Shown here in pieces: positions 1 to 7,858 of a DNA stretch of 64,000 nt (position 1 is the first letter of the stretch; every line of letters starts with the position of its first letter). The notes under the pieces are model-generated. The model saw nothing but the letters and a program-made list of their open reading frames with translations. It made no database searches and had not been told where the DNA came from. The stretch spans positions 682,001 to 746,000 of the forward strand of contig NZ_JAAORN010000001.1 in the NCBI RefSeq assembly GCF_017695975.1, written 5' to 3'. The DNA comes from Prochlorococcus marinus CUG1417 (GTDB taxonomy: Bacteria > Cyanobacteriota > Cyanobacteriia > PCC-6307 > Cyanobiaceae). The translations under genes were made by a program, and so were the position numbers.

Positions 1-113
1 TTTTGTATTAGATCGGTCGAATGTATATTACTTAACGCATCTAATGTTGATAGAAGGCTTTCTTTGGCTTCAATTAAATGTCTACATTCTTTACTGCCTG
101 CTTCGTAGGACAT
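1..113 (-). CDS. Hypothetical protein, N-terminal part only (runs off the window)
   Basis: Reading leftwards from an ATG at 113 there is an uninterrupted frame of 37 codons to the window edge. It begins MSYEAGSKECRHLIEAKESL and looks like a helical, charged protein. The C-terminus lies outside the window, so no family can be assigned. It is likely to be real because the frame has no stop and starts with a clean ATG. Its promoter would lie in the 143-base gap before the divergent gene at 257. Function unknown. Confidence 0.5.
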   Translation of the reverse strand, partial: MSYEAGSKECRHLIEAKESLLSTLDALSNIHSTDLIQ

Positions 114-256
114 AGGTCTATTATAAAGAAAACTATTATCCTAAATATATTAAAAATTCTTCCGTATTGCTTGATACTCTTATTAAATCAACGCTTATTA
201 TTGTAATTTTCAATACAGAATAAGAAATTATTTTTACTAAGATTTAATAAAAACAA

Positions 257-439
257 ATGCAAGAAAACTCCAACGATTATAAATTTTGTATTAAGTTGGC
301 ATTAGATAATGCAAAAAAAAGAATTAATTTATTAGATAATTTTGATAAAAAGTGTGTTCTAGAAGAATATAAAGAATGGATTAATGATGGTTTAAATAAG
401 CATACGGTTTTACTTCTAAGAGATGATCCGATCATCTAG
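257..439 (+). CDS. Small hypothetical protein (60 aa)
   Basis: A 60-residue, probably soluble protein without signal peptide or membrane segment. It is rich in Lys, Asn and Asp, with an amphipathic middle (DNFDKKCVLEEYKEWINDGL) that suggests a short helical fold. It stands alone on the plus strand, between a divergent partial gene and minus-strand small ORFs. I do not recognise a family. Amino-acid composition and codon use match the neighbours, which favours a real gene. Confidence 0.5.
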   Translation: MQENSNDYKFCIKLALDNAKKRINLLDNFDKKCVLEEYKEWINDGLNKHTVLLLRDDPII

Positions 440-459
440 GAAAGATGTGAAAATATTCT

Positions 460-555
460 TTAATTCTTTGTACTAGAAGTAACCCTAAATAAAAAATAAA
501 GACTTACGATAAAAATTACTGACAGAATAAAAGTTAATGGTGAAAAACTATCCAT
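460..555 (-). CDS. Candidate 31-aa single-span membrane peptide
   Basis: From ATG at 555 to TAA at 460 a 31-residue peptide is encoded. Residues 8-23 (TFILSVIFIVSLYFLF) form one hydrophobic span, followed by a short tail carrying Arg24 and Lys30. This is the architecture of low-molecular-mass subunits of photosynthetic and NDH complexes, but no specific subunit is recognised. It is shorter than most gene finders accept. The hydrophobic pattern is the only coding evidence; chance is possible in AT-rich DNA. Confidence 0.35.
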   Translation of the reverse strand: MDSFSPLTFILSVIFIVSLYFLFRVTSSTKN

Positions 556-611
556 ATATATTAATTAAAAATTTGTTTAACTATAGCAGTTAAGTTTAAT
601 AATTCCTGCAT

Positions 612-740
612 TCAGTTTTCTTTGAAAAGTGAAAGAATAAATTTATTCAAACTATCTTTTTCTAAACATATTTTTTTATTCTTATAGGTCTTTAATTTCT
701 TAAAAATTAAATCGACTAAGTGTTCTGATTTTGGAGTCAT
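612..740 (-). CDS. Candidate 42-aa basic protein
   Basis: An ATG at 740 opens a 42-codon frame ending in TGA at 612. The product is strongly basic, with Lys runs (FKKLKTYKNKKICLEK) and no membrane segment. It starts 9 bases after the stop of the lipoprotein gene at 750-1100 and could be its distal partner in an operon. No family is recognised. In AT-rich DNA such Lys-rich frames arise by chance, so this is tentative. Confidence 0.35.
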   Translation of the reverse strand: MTPKSEHLVDLIFKKLKTYKNKKICLEKDSLNKFILSLFKEN

Positions 741-749
741 ATATTAAAT

Positions 750-1100
750 TTATTTTTCCAATAAATAAATTTTCTCTACACCTATTTTATCTGGCATTGT
801 TATTCTACATCCTTTATCTTTTTCCATATTGCAATCTTTTGTGGCAGGAACAGATTTCCAGGTACAAATTTTATCTTGGGATTCTTCTTTTAAAATATTC
901 CATCCATCATCTAAGTATTCTGAAATACCATCCTCTCCACAAGAAAATTTTATTTCCATTCTTTTCTTTTCTGAATTAGGATTATCCTCAATATTTTCCC
1001 CCAAATTATTTGTGGGATACTCTTTATTAGTGGATGTCCTACAAGAAATTAAGAAAATTGCGATTAAAATTAACATAGGAATTTGTTTTATTATTTTCAT
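750..1100 (-). CDS. Small putative lipoprotein
   Basis: A 116-residue protein if the ATG at 1100 is used; a frame open to 1124 would add eight residues before the signal peptide, so the inner start is preferred. It opens MKIIKQIPMLILIAIFLISC, a basic n-region, hydrophobic core and lipobox with Cys20, predicting lipidation and membrane anchoring facing the periplasm. The mature part carries four further Cys, which may form two disulfides. No domain is recognised. It lies in a run of unassigned minus-strand genes. Confidence 0.65.
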   Translation of the reverse strand: MKIIKQIPMLILIAIFLISCRTSTNKEYPTNNLGENIEDNPNSEKKRMEIKFSCGEDGISEYLDDGWNILKEESQDKICTWKSVPATKDCNMEKDKGCRITMPDKIGVEKIYLLEK

Positions 1101-1141
1101 TTTTTTTACTTTTGATGATTCCAAATTATTTAAATTATAGT

Positions 1142-1318
1142 TTATTTTGATTCTATTAATTTTAATAGTTTATCCATTTTATTCATCAAGTCTTTTACAT
1201 CTCCTGGCTTCGGTAATATTAATTCTTCCGTAACTTCTAAATGCATTTTCTTTAAGTTTTGCCTCAAAACTTTTAAATGCATTTTTACGTTTTCTTTCTT
1301 TTGATTTATATCAGTCAT
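1142..1318 (-). CDS. Small hypothetical protein (58 aa)
   Basis: The frame runs from ATG at 1318 to TAA at 1142. The product starts MTDINQKKENVKMHLKVLRQ and contains a segment VTEELILPKPGDVKDLMNKM followed by a Leu/Lys-rich helix. It is soluble, mixed-charge and probably helical, with no signal peptide. The internal near-repeat KMHLKVL / KMHLEVT is visible. No family is recognised. The balanced composition, unlike random AT-rich translation, suggests a real gene. Confidence 0.5.
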   Translation of the reverse strand: MTDINQKKENVKMHLKVLRQNLKKMHLEVTEELILPKPGDVKDLMNKMDKLLKLIESK

Positions 1319-1408
1319 AGGAATAAAATTTAAACTTTATTAAACTTAAAGTTACTATCATAGTATTGAGATGCTTATTTATAGAGAACAATTCAAAATT
1401 TAATTTTT

Positions 1409-1837
1409 TTAATTTTCTATTTCGTAGATTTCTTCGCCACCATAACAAAAATTTGTAGATAACATTTTTATTTCTCTATTATCAATTCCTACGGTATTTT
1501 TATTTTTAATAATATAATTTTTTGCAATCGCTTCACAATCTAATTTATTTTTTGCATGTTTAATAACTGGATAAAAATATGCCAATGCAGTAATTACAAA
1601 CAAAAATAATATTATTGATTTTTTCTCATTTTTAATAAATTCTTTAGATGTTTTTTTTGCTTTTAATATTTTTATTAGTAATTTATCTGGTAATCCTATT
1701 TGAACAAATAATAACTCTACCCACCATGGAAGCTCCTTATCTTTCTTTTTCTTTAAGTTTGGGGAATTAATCATTTTCTTGGCTTCATAGTTTTGGTTTT
1801 TCAGTTCTTTAGGATTAGTTGTTTCTTTTTTATTCAT
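1409..1837 (-). CDS. Hypothetical single-span membrane protein (142 aa)
   Basis: The first 35 residues are basic and probably disordered. Residues 36-55 contain ELPWWVELLFVQIGLP, an amphipathic Trp-rich stretch. A membrane span follows at about residues 75-93 (IILFLFVITALAYFYPVI), then a C-terminal domain of about 48 residues with two Cys (LDCEAIA, NFCYGG) that could pair. The layout suggests a cytoplasmic N-terminus and a periplasmic or lumenal C-terminus. The function is unknown and no family is recognised. Confidence 0.6.
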   Translation of the reverse strand: MNKKETTNPKELKNQNYEAKKMINSPNLKKKKDKELPWWVELLFVQIGLPDKLLIKILKAKKTSKEFIKNEKKSIILFLFVITALAYFYPVIKHAKNKLDCEAIAKNYIIKNKNTVGIDNREIKMLSTNFCYGGEEIYEIEN

Positions 1838-1965
1838 ATCATCTAATGATTTATTTGGAATGTAGAGGTTTTATTTTGATTTGGAAACTATATCTTTATT
1901 TTATAAGTTTTAATTTAATTTATCTGTGAATTTGAGTATTGTTAATCTGTATTAAGAAATTTTAA

Positions 1966-2235
1966 ATGGCAAAAAAAAGAAGGAAGTTAAATAAAGATTT
2001 TGAGAGAAAAATATATTCATCAAAAAAAAATGTCGAATTAGTACTGGCAAAAATCTATGATATCGATGATGAAGACATACAAAAAGAATATATGAGCGCC
2101 TTTAACAAAGTGGTTTATTTGTATGATGAATTAAAAGAAGATTACGAAAGACAAGGATTTTCTGATAATTCCGAAGAACTTCTCACAAGCTATAAAAATG
2201 CATTTAATCTTTTCGAATCAGAATTTGAAATTTAA
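1966..2235 (+). CDS. Hypothetical acidic/helical protein (89 aa)
   Basis: The protein opens with a basic leader (MAKKRRKLNKDFERK) and continues as an acidic, tyrosine-rich helical domain (DIDDEDIQKEY, YDELKEDYERQGF). There is no signal or membrane segment. Its stop codon is 13 bases from the stop of the convergent small secreted protein at 2249, with no terminator between them. No family is recognised. The ATG start is the only reasonable one. Confidence 0.6.
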   Translation: MAKKRRKLNKDFERKIYSSKKNVELVLAKIYDIDDEDIQKEYMSAFNKVVYLYDELKEDYERQGFSDNSEELLTSYKNAFNLFESEFEI

Positions 2236-2248
2236 ATTCAATTTCTAA

Positions 2249-2455
2249 TTACCGTTTGTAAGGGGTTACAGGTATTTCAATTAGCTTTCCTTTTTGGAGA
2301 TCAGATCTTTTCTCTTGTAAATTGTTGATACATAAAGATATTCTTTTCTCCTTAGCGCAAAATCTTTTTATTTGGTAATCAGTAAGTGATAATGTTTTAT
2401 TACTAAATGAAAAAAAGGCCAATAAAAACATAAAAAAATTTAATACCAATTTCAT
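2249..2455 (-). CDS. Small secreted or periplasmic hypothetical protein (68 aa)
   Basis: The N-terminus (MKLVLNFFMFLLAFFSFSNK) is a typical signal peptide, probably cleaved near residue 24. The mature part of about 45 residues has two Cys in the segment RFCAKEKRISLCINNL, which could form a disulfide, and a basic tail ending PVTPYKR. Export to periplasm or thylakoid lumen is inferred. No family is recognised. It sits 40 bases downstream of the DUF2103-like gene on the same strand and could share its transcript. Confidence 0.55.
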   Translation of the reverse strand: MKLVLNFFMFLLAFFSFSNKTLSLTDYQIKRFCAKEKRISLCINNLQEKRSDLQKGKLIEIPVTPYKR

Positions 2456-2495
2456 TTGTTCTCTCCTAACTATTTTCTAATACCCTTTAATTTAA

Positions 2496-2774
2496 TTACT
2501 TTCTATTATAAAGATTTATGATTTCTTTTAATTCATCTTTACTTAACTCTGTTGAAATAAAAACTTCTTGAGCTGTATTACCCTTTCTTGCGATTGCTTT
2601 ATATCCGTTTATAGTTTTCACTGACAATCTAATTATCAATTTAGAGGATCTTCCCCTGGCTCTTGAAATGACAGCTGGAGTTATTGTCTTGATATTATTT
2701 TCCAGTGCTAATTTTTGAAGTATTGGAATTAGACCTTCTATATTTGTACTGTGATTTAAAACTAACCTTCCCAA
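2496..2774 (-). CDS. DUF2103-like small conserved cyanobacterial protein
   Basis: A 92-residue soluble protein beginning GRLVLNHSTNIEGLIPILQK, which I match from memory to the cyanobacterial DUF2103 family (predicted metal-binding proteins). A basic RARGRSSKLIIRLSV strand and a C-terminal helix complete the fold. I see no Cys cluster to support metal binding. It is divergent to petN across a 116-base gap that must hold both promoters. The family assignment is recalled, not searched. Confidence 0.6.
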   Translation of the reverse strand: MGRLVLNHSTNIEGLIPILQKLALENNIKTITPAVISRARGRSSKLIIRLSVKTINGYKAIARKGNTAQEVFISTELSKDELKEIINLYNRK

Positions 2775-2890
2775 TTTAATTTTATTACAATTCTATTGGC
2801 TAAATTTTGTTTCTGAGAAATTAACTTTAGTTTTAAAATGGTTAAAAAATTTTGGAGTTCTGTTATATTTATAAAAACGATTAAATTCTA

Positions 2891-2992
2891 ATGATCTTTC
2901 AAATAGGCTGGGCAGCATTGGCTGCTATTTTTACTTTTTCAATTGCCATGGTTGTTTGGGGAAGAAATGGGGACGGATCCATTGACATATGA
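2891..2992 (+). CDS. petN: Cytochrome b6-f complex subunit PetN
   Basis: A 33-residue single-span membrane protein with the sequence [11 protein letters not shown], the conserved signature of PetN (subunit VIII). The span covers about residues 5-23. PetN is needed for assembly and stability of the cytochrome b6-f dimer, which passes electrons from plastoquinol to plastocyanin in the thylakoid membrane. The gene is below usual ORF length cut-offs. Its TGA stop overlaps the ATG of the next small membrane ORF in the arrangement ATGA-like (start 2989, stop 2990-2992). A TATATT-type -10 is visible about 25 bases upstream. Confidence 0.93.
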
Positions 2993-3129
2993 TTTCATTT
3001 TTAACTTATGAAGTCTATTTAAGTAAGTTTCTTATCTTAACATCGTTTGTTTTACTCATATTTATAACATTAGCAGTAATTTATATATCCTATGTCTCTT
3101 GGAAAGATAAAAAAAGATTAAAAAAATAG
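2989..3129 (+). CDS. 46-aa single-span membrane protein coupled to petN
   Basis: The ATG at 2989 overlaps the petN stop codon, so translation is probably coupled. The 46-residue product has one strong hydrophobic span at about residues 13-36 ([20 protein letters not shown]) and a basic C-terminus ([10 protein letters not shown]), predicting the tail on the cytoplasmic side. No family is recognised. The overlap with petN suggests a thylakoid protein, possibly linked to the b6-f complex, but that is inference. It ends three bases before the convergent psb29 stop. Confidence 0.65.
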
Positions 3130-3132
3130 TTA

Positions 3133-3789
3133 TTATTTTTTTTGGTTATTTTTCTTATCTTTAATTCTAAGCTCTTCAATTAATTCTTTTGCTTGTTCCA
3201 TTTTTGATATACTACTTTTGTAAATTCCAATATCTTTTTCTGCTTTATTAGCAGATAAGCTCAACTTCTCAAAAATATCAAAGGTCATCTTATTTTTATC
3301 TGATTCATTTTTCTCATTGAAATCTTGGGAGTTTGAAATTAATATATATATCCCTAAGTTCAAAATCCTTGAAGGATAAAGTTTAGAATTACTTTTTTCT
3401 ATTAATAATTTTAAAATATCTTTAGATGGTTTATCCTTTAATTCTTTTTGAGACTTTTTAGATATTTCATTAATTTCCTTCGCCTCAAAATTCGTAGAAC
3501 TGCATAAAGATTCAAAAAGTAGATTCAAGTGTTTTTCAGGTTTATATCCTTTCATTAATTCTTTGAATGTTTCGGTGAGGCCGACACAAAAGAGATAATC
3601 TTGCGTAAATTCATTTTGATGGTTCAAAAGATTAAGTTCGACAAGCATTTCATCAACTATTCTTTTATACAAACCTGGAATGACGTAAGGAAATTTTTCA
3701 TGAAATAACTTTTTGCTATCTGAAACAGTCAATTTTTCTTTCAATTTTTTATATGTAAACCTTAATAAGGTTAGCGTATGTTGACTCAA
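3133..3789 (-). CDS. psb29: Thylakoid formation protein Thf1/Psb29
   Basis: The 218-residue sequence carries the conserved family core around [20 protein letters not shown] and [16 protein letters not shown], diagnostic of Thf1/Psb29. In Synechocystis this protein associates with photosystem II preparations and stabilises FtsH protease complexes needed for repair of photodamaged PSII. The C-terminus is a Lys/Glu-rich coiled-coil-like helix ending in a basic tail. It is divergent from clpP with only 35 bases between starts, and ftsH follows clpP, so partner genes lie together. Family length is normal. Confidence 0.92.
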   Translation of the reverse strand: MSQHTLTLLRFTYKKLKEKLTVSDSKKLFHEKFPYVIPGLYKRIVDEMLVELNLLNHQNEFTQDYLFCVGLTETFKELMKGYKPEKHLNLLFESLCSSTNFEAKEINEISKKSQKELKDKPSKDILKLLIEKSNSKLYPSRILNLGIYILISNSQDFNEKNESDKNKMTFDIFEKLSLSANKAEKDIGIYKSSISKMEQAKELIEELRIKDKKNNQKK

Positions 3790-3824
3790 TATCGTTAATA
3801 TCTAATAAACAGATAAATATTATT

Positions 3825-4412
3825 ATGATCCCTTTAGTTTTAGAAGAATCGGGCGGTAGCGAAAGAGTCTTTGATATTTATTCGAGACTATTAAGAGAGA
3901 GAATAATCTTTTTGGGAGAGCAAGTCACTAGTGAAACTGCTAATAGAATTGTTGCTCAATTGTTGTTTCTCGAGGCAGAGGATCCAGATAAGGATATTTT
4001 TATGTATATAAATTCACCTGGAGGATCGGTATATGACGGATTAGGTATCTTTGATACAATGCAGCATGTAAAACCTGACATTCATACAGTTTGTGTAGGC
4101 TTGGCAGCTAGTATGGGTGCTTTTTTGCTTGCGGCTGGTACTAAAGGTAAAAGAAGCAGCCTTAGACATTCAAGAATAATGATACATCAACCGCTTGGAG
4201 GTGCTAGAGGGCAAGCCAGTGATATAAGAATTCAAGCAGATGAAATTTTATTCTTGAAAGAACGACTTAATACTGAATTATCAGAAAGAACTGGAAAGGA
4301 TTATGACACTATCAAAGAAGATACCGATAGAGATTTTTATATGTCACCAAACGAAGCGGTTGAGTATGGACTAATTGATTTAGTGTTAGACAAGAAACCT
4401 ATTAAAATTTAA
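3825..4412 (+). CDS. clpP: ATP-dependent Clp protease proteolytic subunit
   Basis: A 195-residue ClpP with the full Ser-His-Asp triad visible: Ser96 in GLAASMGAF, His121 in IMIHQPLGG and Asp170 in DTDRDFYMS. It forms the tetradecameric chamber that degrades proteins unfolded by ClpC or ClpX. Cyanobacteria carry several ClpP/ClpR paralogues; this one is catalytically complete, and I do not assign a paralogue number. It is divergent from psb29. Its stop overlaps the convergent ftsH stop by four bases, so there is no room for a conventional terminator. Confidence 0.95.
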   Translation: MIPLVLEESGGSERVFDIYSRLLRERIIFLGEQVTSETANRIVAQLLFLEAEDPDKDIFMYINSPGGSVYDGLGIFDTMQHVKPDIHTVCVGLAASMGAFLLAAGTKGKRSSLRHSRIMIHQPLGGARGQASDIRIQADEILFLKERLNTELSERTGKDYDTIKEDTDRDFYMSPNEAVEYGLIDLVLDKKPIKI

Positions 4413-6322
4413 TTTAATAGTTGTGGTGTTCTCTCTTTCTCAGGGATTTTGGTGAATTTGGAAAGAATACTCACAAACTCATCACCATCTAATGTTTCTT
4501 TTTCGATTAATAGGTCAACTATTTTATCCATAGCTTCTCTATTTTTACTTACAATATCGTAAGTTTCTTTATAACATTCCTTGACCATTACTCTTACGCT
4601 TTCATCTATTTGTTTAGAGATTGAATCAGAAACTTCACTTCTAGTCATTAAATCTCTACCAACAAATACTTCTTGATTACCACTTTCTAAAGCTATCGGA
4701 CCTAAATTACTCATTCCGAATCTAGTAACCATTTGGCGGGCCATTGAAGCAACTTGTTGGAAATCACCTCCCGCGCCTGTTGTAATCTCACCTTCTCCAA
4801 AAACTACATCTTCAGCAGCTCTTCCTCCTAAAGCACCCATTATCCTCGCTTTTAATTGTGCTCTGCTAACAAGGGATTGTTCATCGTCTGGAGTAAACCA
4901 AGTTAATCCTTTAGCTTGACCTCTTGGAATGACGGTCACTTTTTGAACAGGATCATGGGCTTTAACAAGTGAACCTATGAGAGCATGGCCAACTTCATGA
5001 TAAGCAATTAATCTCTTGCTTCTACCATCTGTTAATGGAGAGCCTTCCATCCCTGCGACAATCCTATCTACAGAGTCGTCGATTTCTGAAATACTTATGG
5101 AGTCTTTTCTCCTCCTTGCCGTTAATATAGCTGCCTCATTTAATAAATTTGCTAAATCTGCTCCAGTAAATCCTGGTGTTCTTCTCGCAATGCTTTCAAG
5201 CGTTAAATCCTCTTGGAGTTTTTTATTCCTAGCATGAACTTCCAATATTGATAGTCTGCCCTTGATATCAGGTGCATCTACAGTTACCTGTCTATCAAAT
5301 CTGCCTGGCCTCATTAAGGCTGAGTCTAAAACATCGGGCCTATTTGTGGCTGCAATTATTATTATGCCACTATTACCTTCGAAGCCATCCATTTCAGTAA
5401 GTAATTGATTGAGAGTTTGTTCTCTCTCATCATTACCTCCACCAATACCTGCACCTCTTTGCCTTCCGACAGCATCGATTTCATCAATAAAAATCAAACA
5501 AGGACTATTCTCTTTAGCTCTTTTAAAAAGGTCTCTAACTCTACTAGCGCCAACACCAACAAACATTTCAACAAATTCAGAACCTGATAATGAGAAGAAT
5601 GGTACACCAGCTTCACCTGCAATTGCTTTAGCTAAAAGGGTTTTACCAGTGCCAGGAGGACCTACCAGTAGAACACCTTTGGGAATTCTTGCTCCTACAG
5701 AAGTAAATTTTTCTGGTTTTTTCAGAAAAGTGACAACTTCTTGCAAATCCTGTTTAGCTTCATTAACTCCTGCAACATCATCGAATACAACTCCAGTTTC
5801 TGCTTCCATTGCAAATCTTGCTTTAGTTTTTCCAAACTGCATTGCTTGGCCAGGACCTCCAGGCATACCATTTGACCTCCTCGCTAACAAAATTAAACCC
5901 CCAATTAAGATAGCTGGGAAGAGTAAATTACCTAAAATTCCTAATGCAGGAGGAGCTGTTTTTATTGGATGAACATCAAAACTAATTCCCTCATTTTTTA
6001 AAATATTTATAAGTTCTGGTGTTAAGCCGGGAAGATCTACACGCAACCTTTGAACTTTATTATCTAAATCCGAATCTATTGTCTCTATAACTGCATTTCT
6101 CCCTCCCTCAAAAATATCAACAGATGTAACTCTTCCAGAATTAATGTAATCTAAAAATCTCCCGTAACTAACTCTTGCTACCGCTGAATTTCTTGGTGCA
6201 ACAGTTGTGCCATTAGATTTAAGCGAATCAACGTTGTTTGAAGATAAAAATTGGTAGGAAAGTGCTATTACTAAAAGTATAGGTAAAGCCCATAAAATTA
6301 ATGTTTTAAATTTTTGATTCAT
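4409..6322 (-). CDS. ftsH: ATP-dependent zinc metalloprotease FtsH
   Basis: Membrane-bound AAA+ protease. The ATG at 6322 (MNQKFKTL) gives 637 residues; the frame stays open to an earlier ATG at 6340. Counting from that earlier ATG, the order is: membrane span at 13-32, periplasmic/lumenal domain, second span at 137-154, Walker A GPPGTGKT at 227-234, Walker B FIDEID, the SRH region ATNRPDVLD, and zinc site HEVGH at 448-452. In cyanobacteria such hexamers remove damaged D1 from photosystem II. Its helper gene psb29 is two genes away. The 3' end overlaps clpP by four bases. Confidence 0.96.
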   Translation of the reverse strand: MNQKFKTLILWALPILLVIALSYQFLSSNNVDSLKSNGTTVAPRNSAVARVSYGRFLDYINSGRVTSVDIFEGGRNAVIETIDSDLDNKVQRLRVDLPGLTPELINILKNEGISFDVHPIKTAPPALGILGNLLFPAILIGGLILLARRSNGMPGGPGQAMQFGKTKARFAMEAETGVVFDDVAGVNEAKQDLQEVVTFLKKPEKFTSVGARIPKGVLLVGPPGTGKTLLAKAIAGEAGVPFFSLSGSEFVEMFVGVGASRVRDLFKRAKENSPCLIFIDEIDAVGRQRGAGIGGGNDEREQTLNQLLTEMDGFEGNSGIIIIAATNRPDVLDSALMRPGRFDRQVTVDAPDIKGRLSILEVHARNKKLQEDLTLESIARRTPGFTGADLANLLNEAAILTARRRKDSISISEIDDSVDRIVAGMEGSPLTDGRSKRLIAYHEVGHALIGSLVKAHDPVQKVTVIPRGQAKGLTWFTPDDEQSLVSRAQLKARIMGALGGRAAEDVVFGEGEITTGAGGDFQQVASMARQMVTRFGMSNLGPIALESGNQEVFVGRDLMTRSEVSDSISKQIDESVRVMVKECYKETYDIVSKNREAMDKIVDLLIEKETLDGDEFVSILSKFTKIPEKERTPQLLN

Positions 6323-6429
6323 TAATTTGTAGAAAGTCAATTCTAGGATTCTAGAATGAATCAGTGCATTTCGTTGATATTTCCTCTAATTTTATGCTTA
6401 TACTACTCTTTAATGTATCTAATTAATAA

Positions 6430-6639
6430 ATGAAATTTGAGATCAACGATAAGGTTAAGTTAATTGCGCCAGTCTCTTACTTGAAGACTTCAGATAATAT
6501 GCCGATGTTAAGACCACCTGATCTAGTGGCAATTGATGAAATTGGCGAAATCCTTTCAATTAAATCTCCAGATACTGTTGAAGTAAAGTTTAGGAGAGGT
6601 TCTTTTTTAATAGATATTGATAAGATTGAGAAAAACTAA
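6430..6639 (+). CDS. sipA: SipA-like regulatory protein (DUF3148)
   Basis: The 69-residue SH3-barrel-like sequence with the conserved stretch DNMPMLRPPDLV and the ending FRRGSFLIDIDKIE matches the SipA/DUF3148 family. In Synechococcus elongatus SipA binds the essential histidine kinase NblS, which controls high-light and nutrient-stress genes. The gene is divergent from ftsH and its stop is one base from the convergent M16 gene. I considered NdhO, which is also small and barrel-like, but its signature residues are absent. The name comes from recalled family resemblance. Confidence 0.75.
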   Translation: MKFEINDKVKLIAPVSYLKTSDNMPMLRPPDLVAIDEIGEILSIKSPDTVEVKFRRGSFLIDIDKIEKN

Positions 6640-6640
6640 T

Positions 6641-7858
6641 CTAAAAGTTTTTCTTCCACCTATTAGAAATTTCTAAACATATATTTTTATTTCCAGAAAT
6701 ACTCAGAAAAGGTTTTGAAAAATACTTATTAGTTAATTTCAAAATATCTAACGAAGAAATTTCCTCTATTTTTGAATTTAAATCTTTCTCAGAAATTGGT
6801 GAAATACCATAACTGACTAACTGTATCATTCTCTGTAAAGCTTCATCTAGTGATTGATTTCCTAATAAAAAAGAACCTTTTAGTTTTTCTTTTGCTAAAA
6901 ATATTTCAGAATCAGTCAACGGATTTGAAAGTAAATTTTTCCATAGTGTTGATAAAAGTTCAAAAGCAAAAAGTGCTTGATTATTAGATACGGATAAATA
7001 AATTAAAAATGGAGCATTTCCACTCCTGATAGGATAATAAACACCTAAATCGTATGTGATGCCATGTTTTTCTCTAAAAAGTTTAAATAAAGCAGCGCTC
7101 ATTCCATAAGATAAATATGACTCCAAAACCTTAAGCGGAAAATATTCACTACTTCTTCGCGAGCAAGTTTGGTCCCCCATCATTATTATTGTTTGATTCG
7201 AATCATTAATAATGTAATCAAATCTATTCGTAGTATTTAAATTATGATTTAAAGGATCTGATTTTTCTTTTGAGATTTTTTTTTCAAGTGTTCCAAAATT
7301 TTCTCCATTTATTTCGGGATTATTTGAAATTAAATACTTTTCTCTATTTTTTAAATTTTTAAACTCAAGCAAAACATCTTCATAAGTAATCTTTGAGACA
7401 TCATTAGCATTGCCTATTGTGTTGAAAGCATAAGGATGATTTGAGTAAACAATTTTTCTCCATTTTTCAAAACAGATATTGAATGGATTCTCTTTATCTT
7501 TTTTAATTTGATCAATAGAAGATTTTTTTACTTTTTTAAATTCAGTTTCCGAGAGGATTGGCTTATTAATTATTAAATCTAATAAAGGGTGTAATTTACT
7601 GAAATGTTCATTTAGGGATTTAATACTTATTGAAATTCCATCTTCAAATATTTCTTGATTTAATTCTGCTCCATAGGACTCAATATATTCAGAGAGAGTG
7701 AAATTGTTAAAACCTTCACATCCTCTGGTAAGTAATGAACAAAGGATCTTGTTTATCCCTTTTTTTCCAGTACTATCCATATCACTTCCCCCTTTAATCC
7801 AAATTGAAGCAGTTGAAAAATTTCTTTTTTTATTATTTAAAAAATATCTTTTTAACAT
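6641..7858 (-). CDS. M16 peptidase family protein, HXXEH-less (non-catalytic partner)
   Basis: A 405-residue protein with the M16 fold: N-terminal STASIWIKGGSDMDSTGKKG and C-terminal FREKHGITYDLGVYYPIRSG. Where catalytic members carry the zinc motif HXXEH, this one reads NKILCSLLTRG, so it cannot bind zinc in the usual way. In bacterial M16B pairs, such as the mitochondrial processing peptidase relatives, one subunit is catalytic and the other supplies substrate-binding Arg/Tyr residues. Its start overlaps the upstream catalytic homologue by seven bases, which supports a co-translated heterodimer. Confidence 0.85.
   Translation of the reverse strand: MLKRYFLNNKKRNFSTASIWIKGGSDMDSTGKKGINKILCSLLTRGCEGFNNFTLSEYIESYGAELNQEIFEDGISISIKSLNEHFSKLHPLLDLIINKPILSETEFKKVKKSSIDQIKKDKENPFNICFEKWRKIVYSNHPYAFNTIGNANDVSKITYEDVLLEFKNLKNREKYLISNNPEINGENFGTLEKKISKEKSDPLNHNLNTTNRFDYIINDSNQTIIMMGDQTCSRRSSEYFPLKVLESYLSYGMSAALFKLFREKHGITYDLGVYYPIRSGNAPFLIYLSVSNNQALFAFELLSTLWKNLLSNPLTDSEIFLAKEKLKGSFLLGNQSLDEALQRMIQLVSYGISPISEKDLNSKIEEISSLDILKLTNKYFSKPFLSISGNKNICLEISNRWKKNF

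Noticed and set aside
829-1140. A 103-codon plus-strand frame across the lipoprotein gene
   Set aside because: The minus strand encodes a clean signal peptide with lipobox; the plus frame has no recognisable feature and runs antisense to it.
5409-5972. A 187-codon plus-strand frame inside ftsH
   Set aside because: It is antisense to the highly conserved AAA and membrane region of ftsH and has a low-complexity composition typical of a shadow frame.
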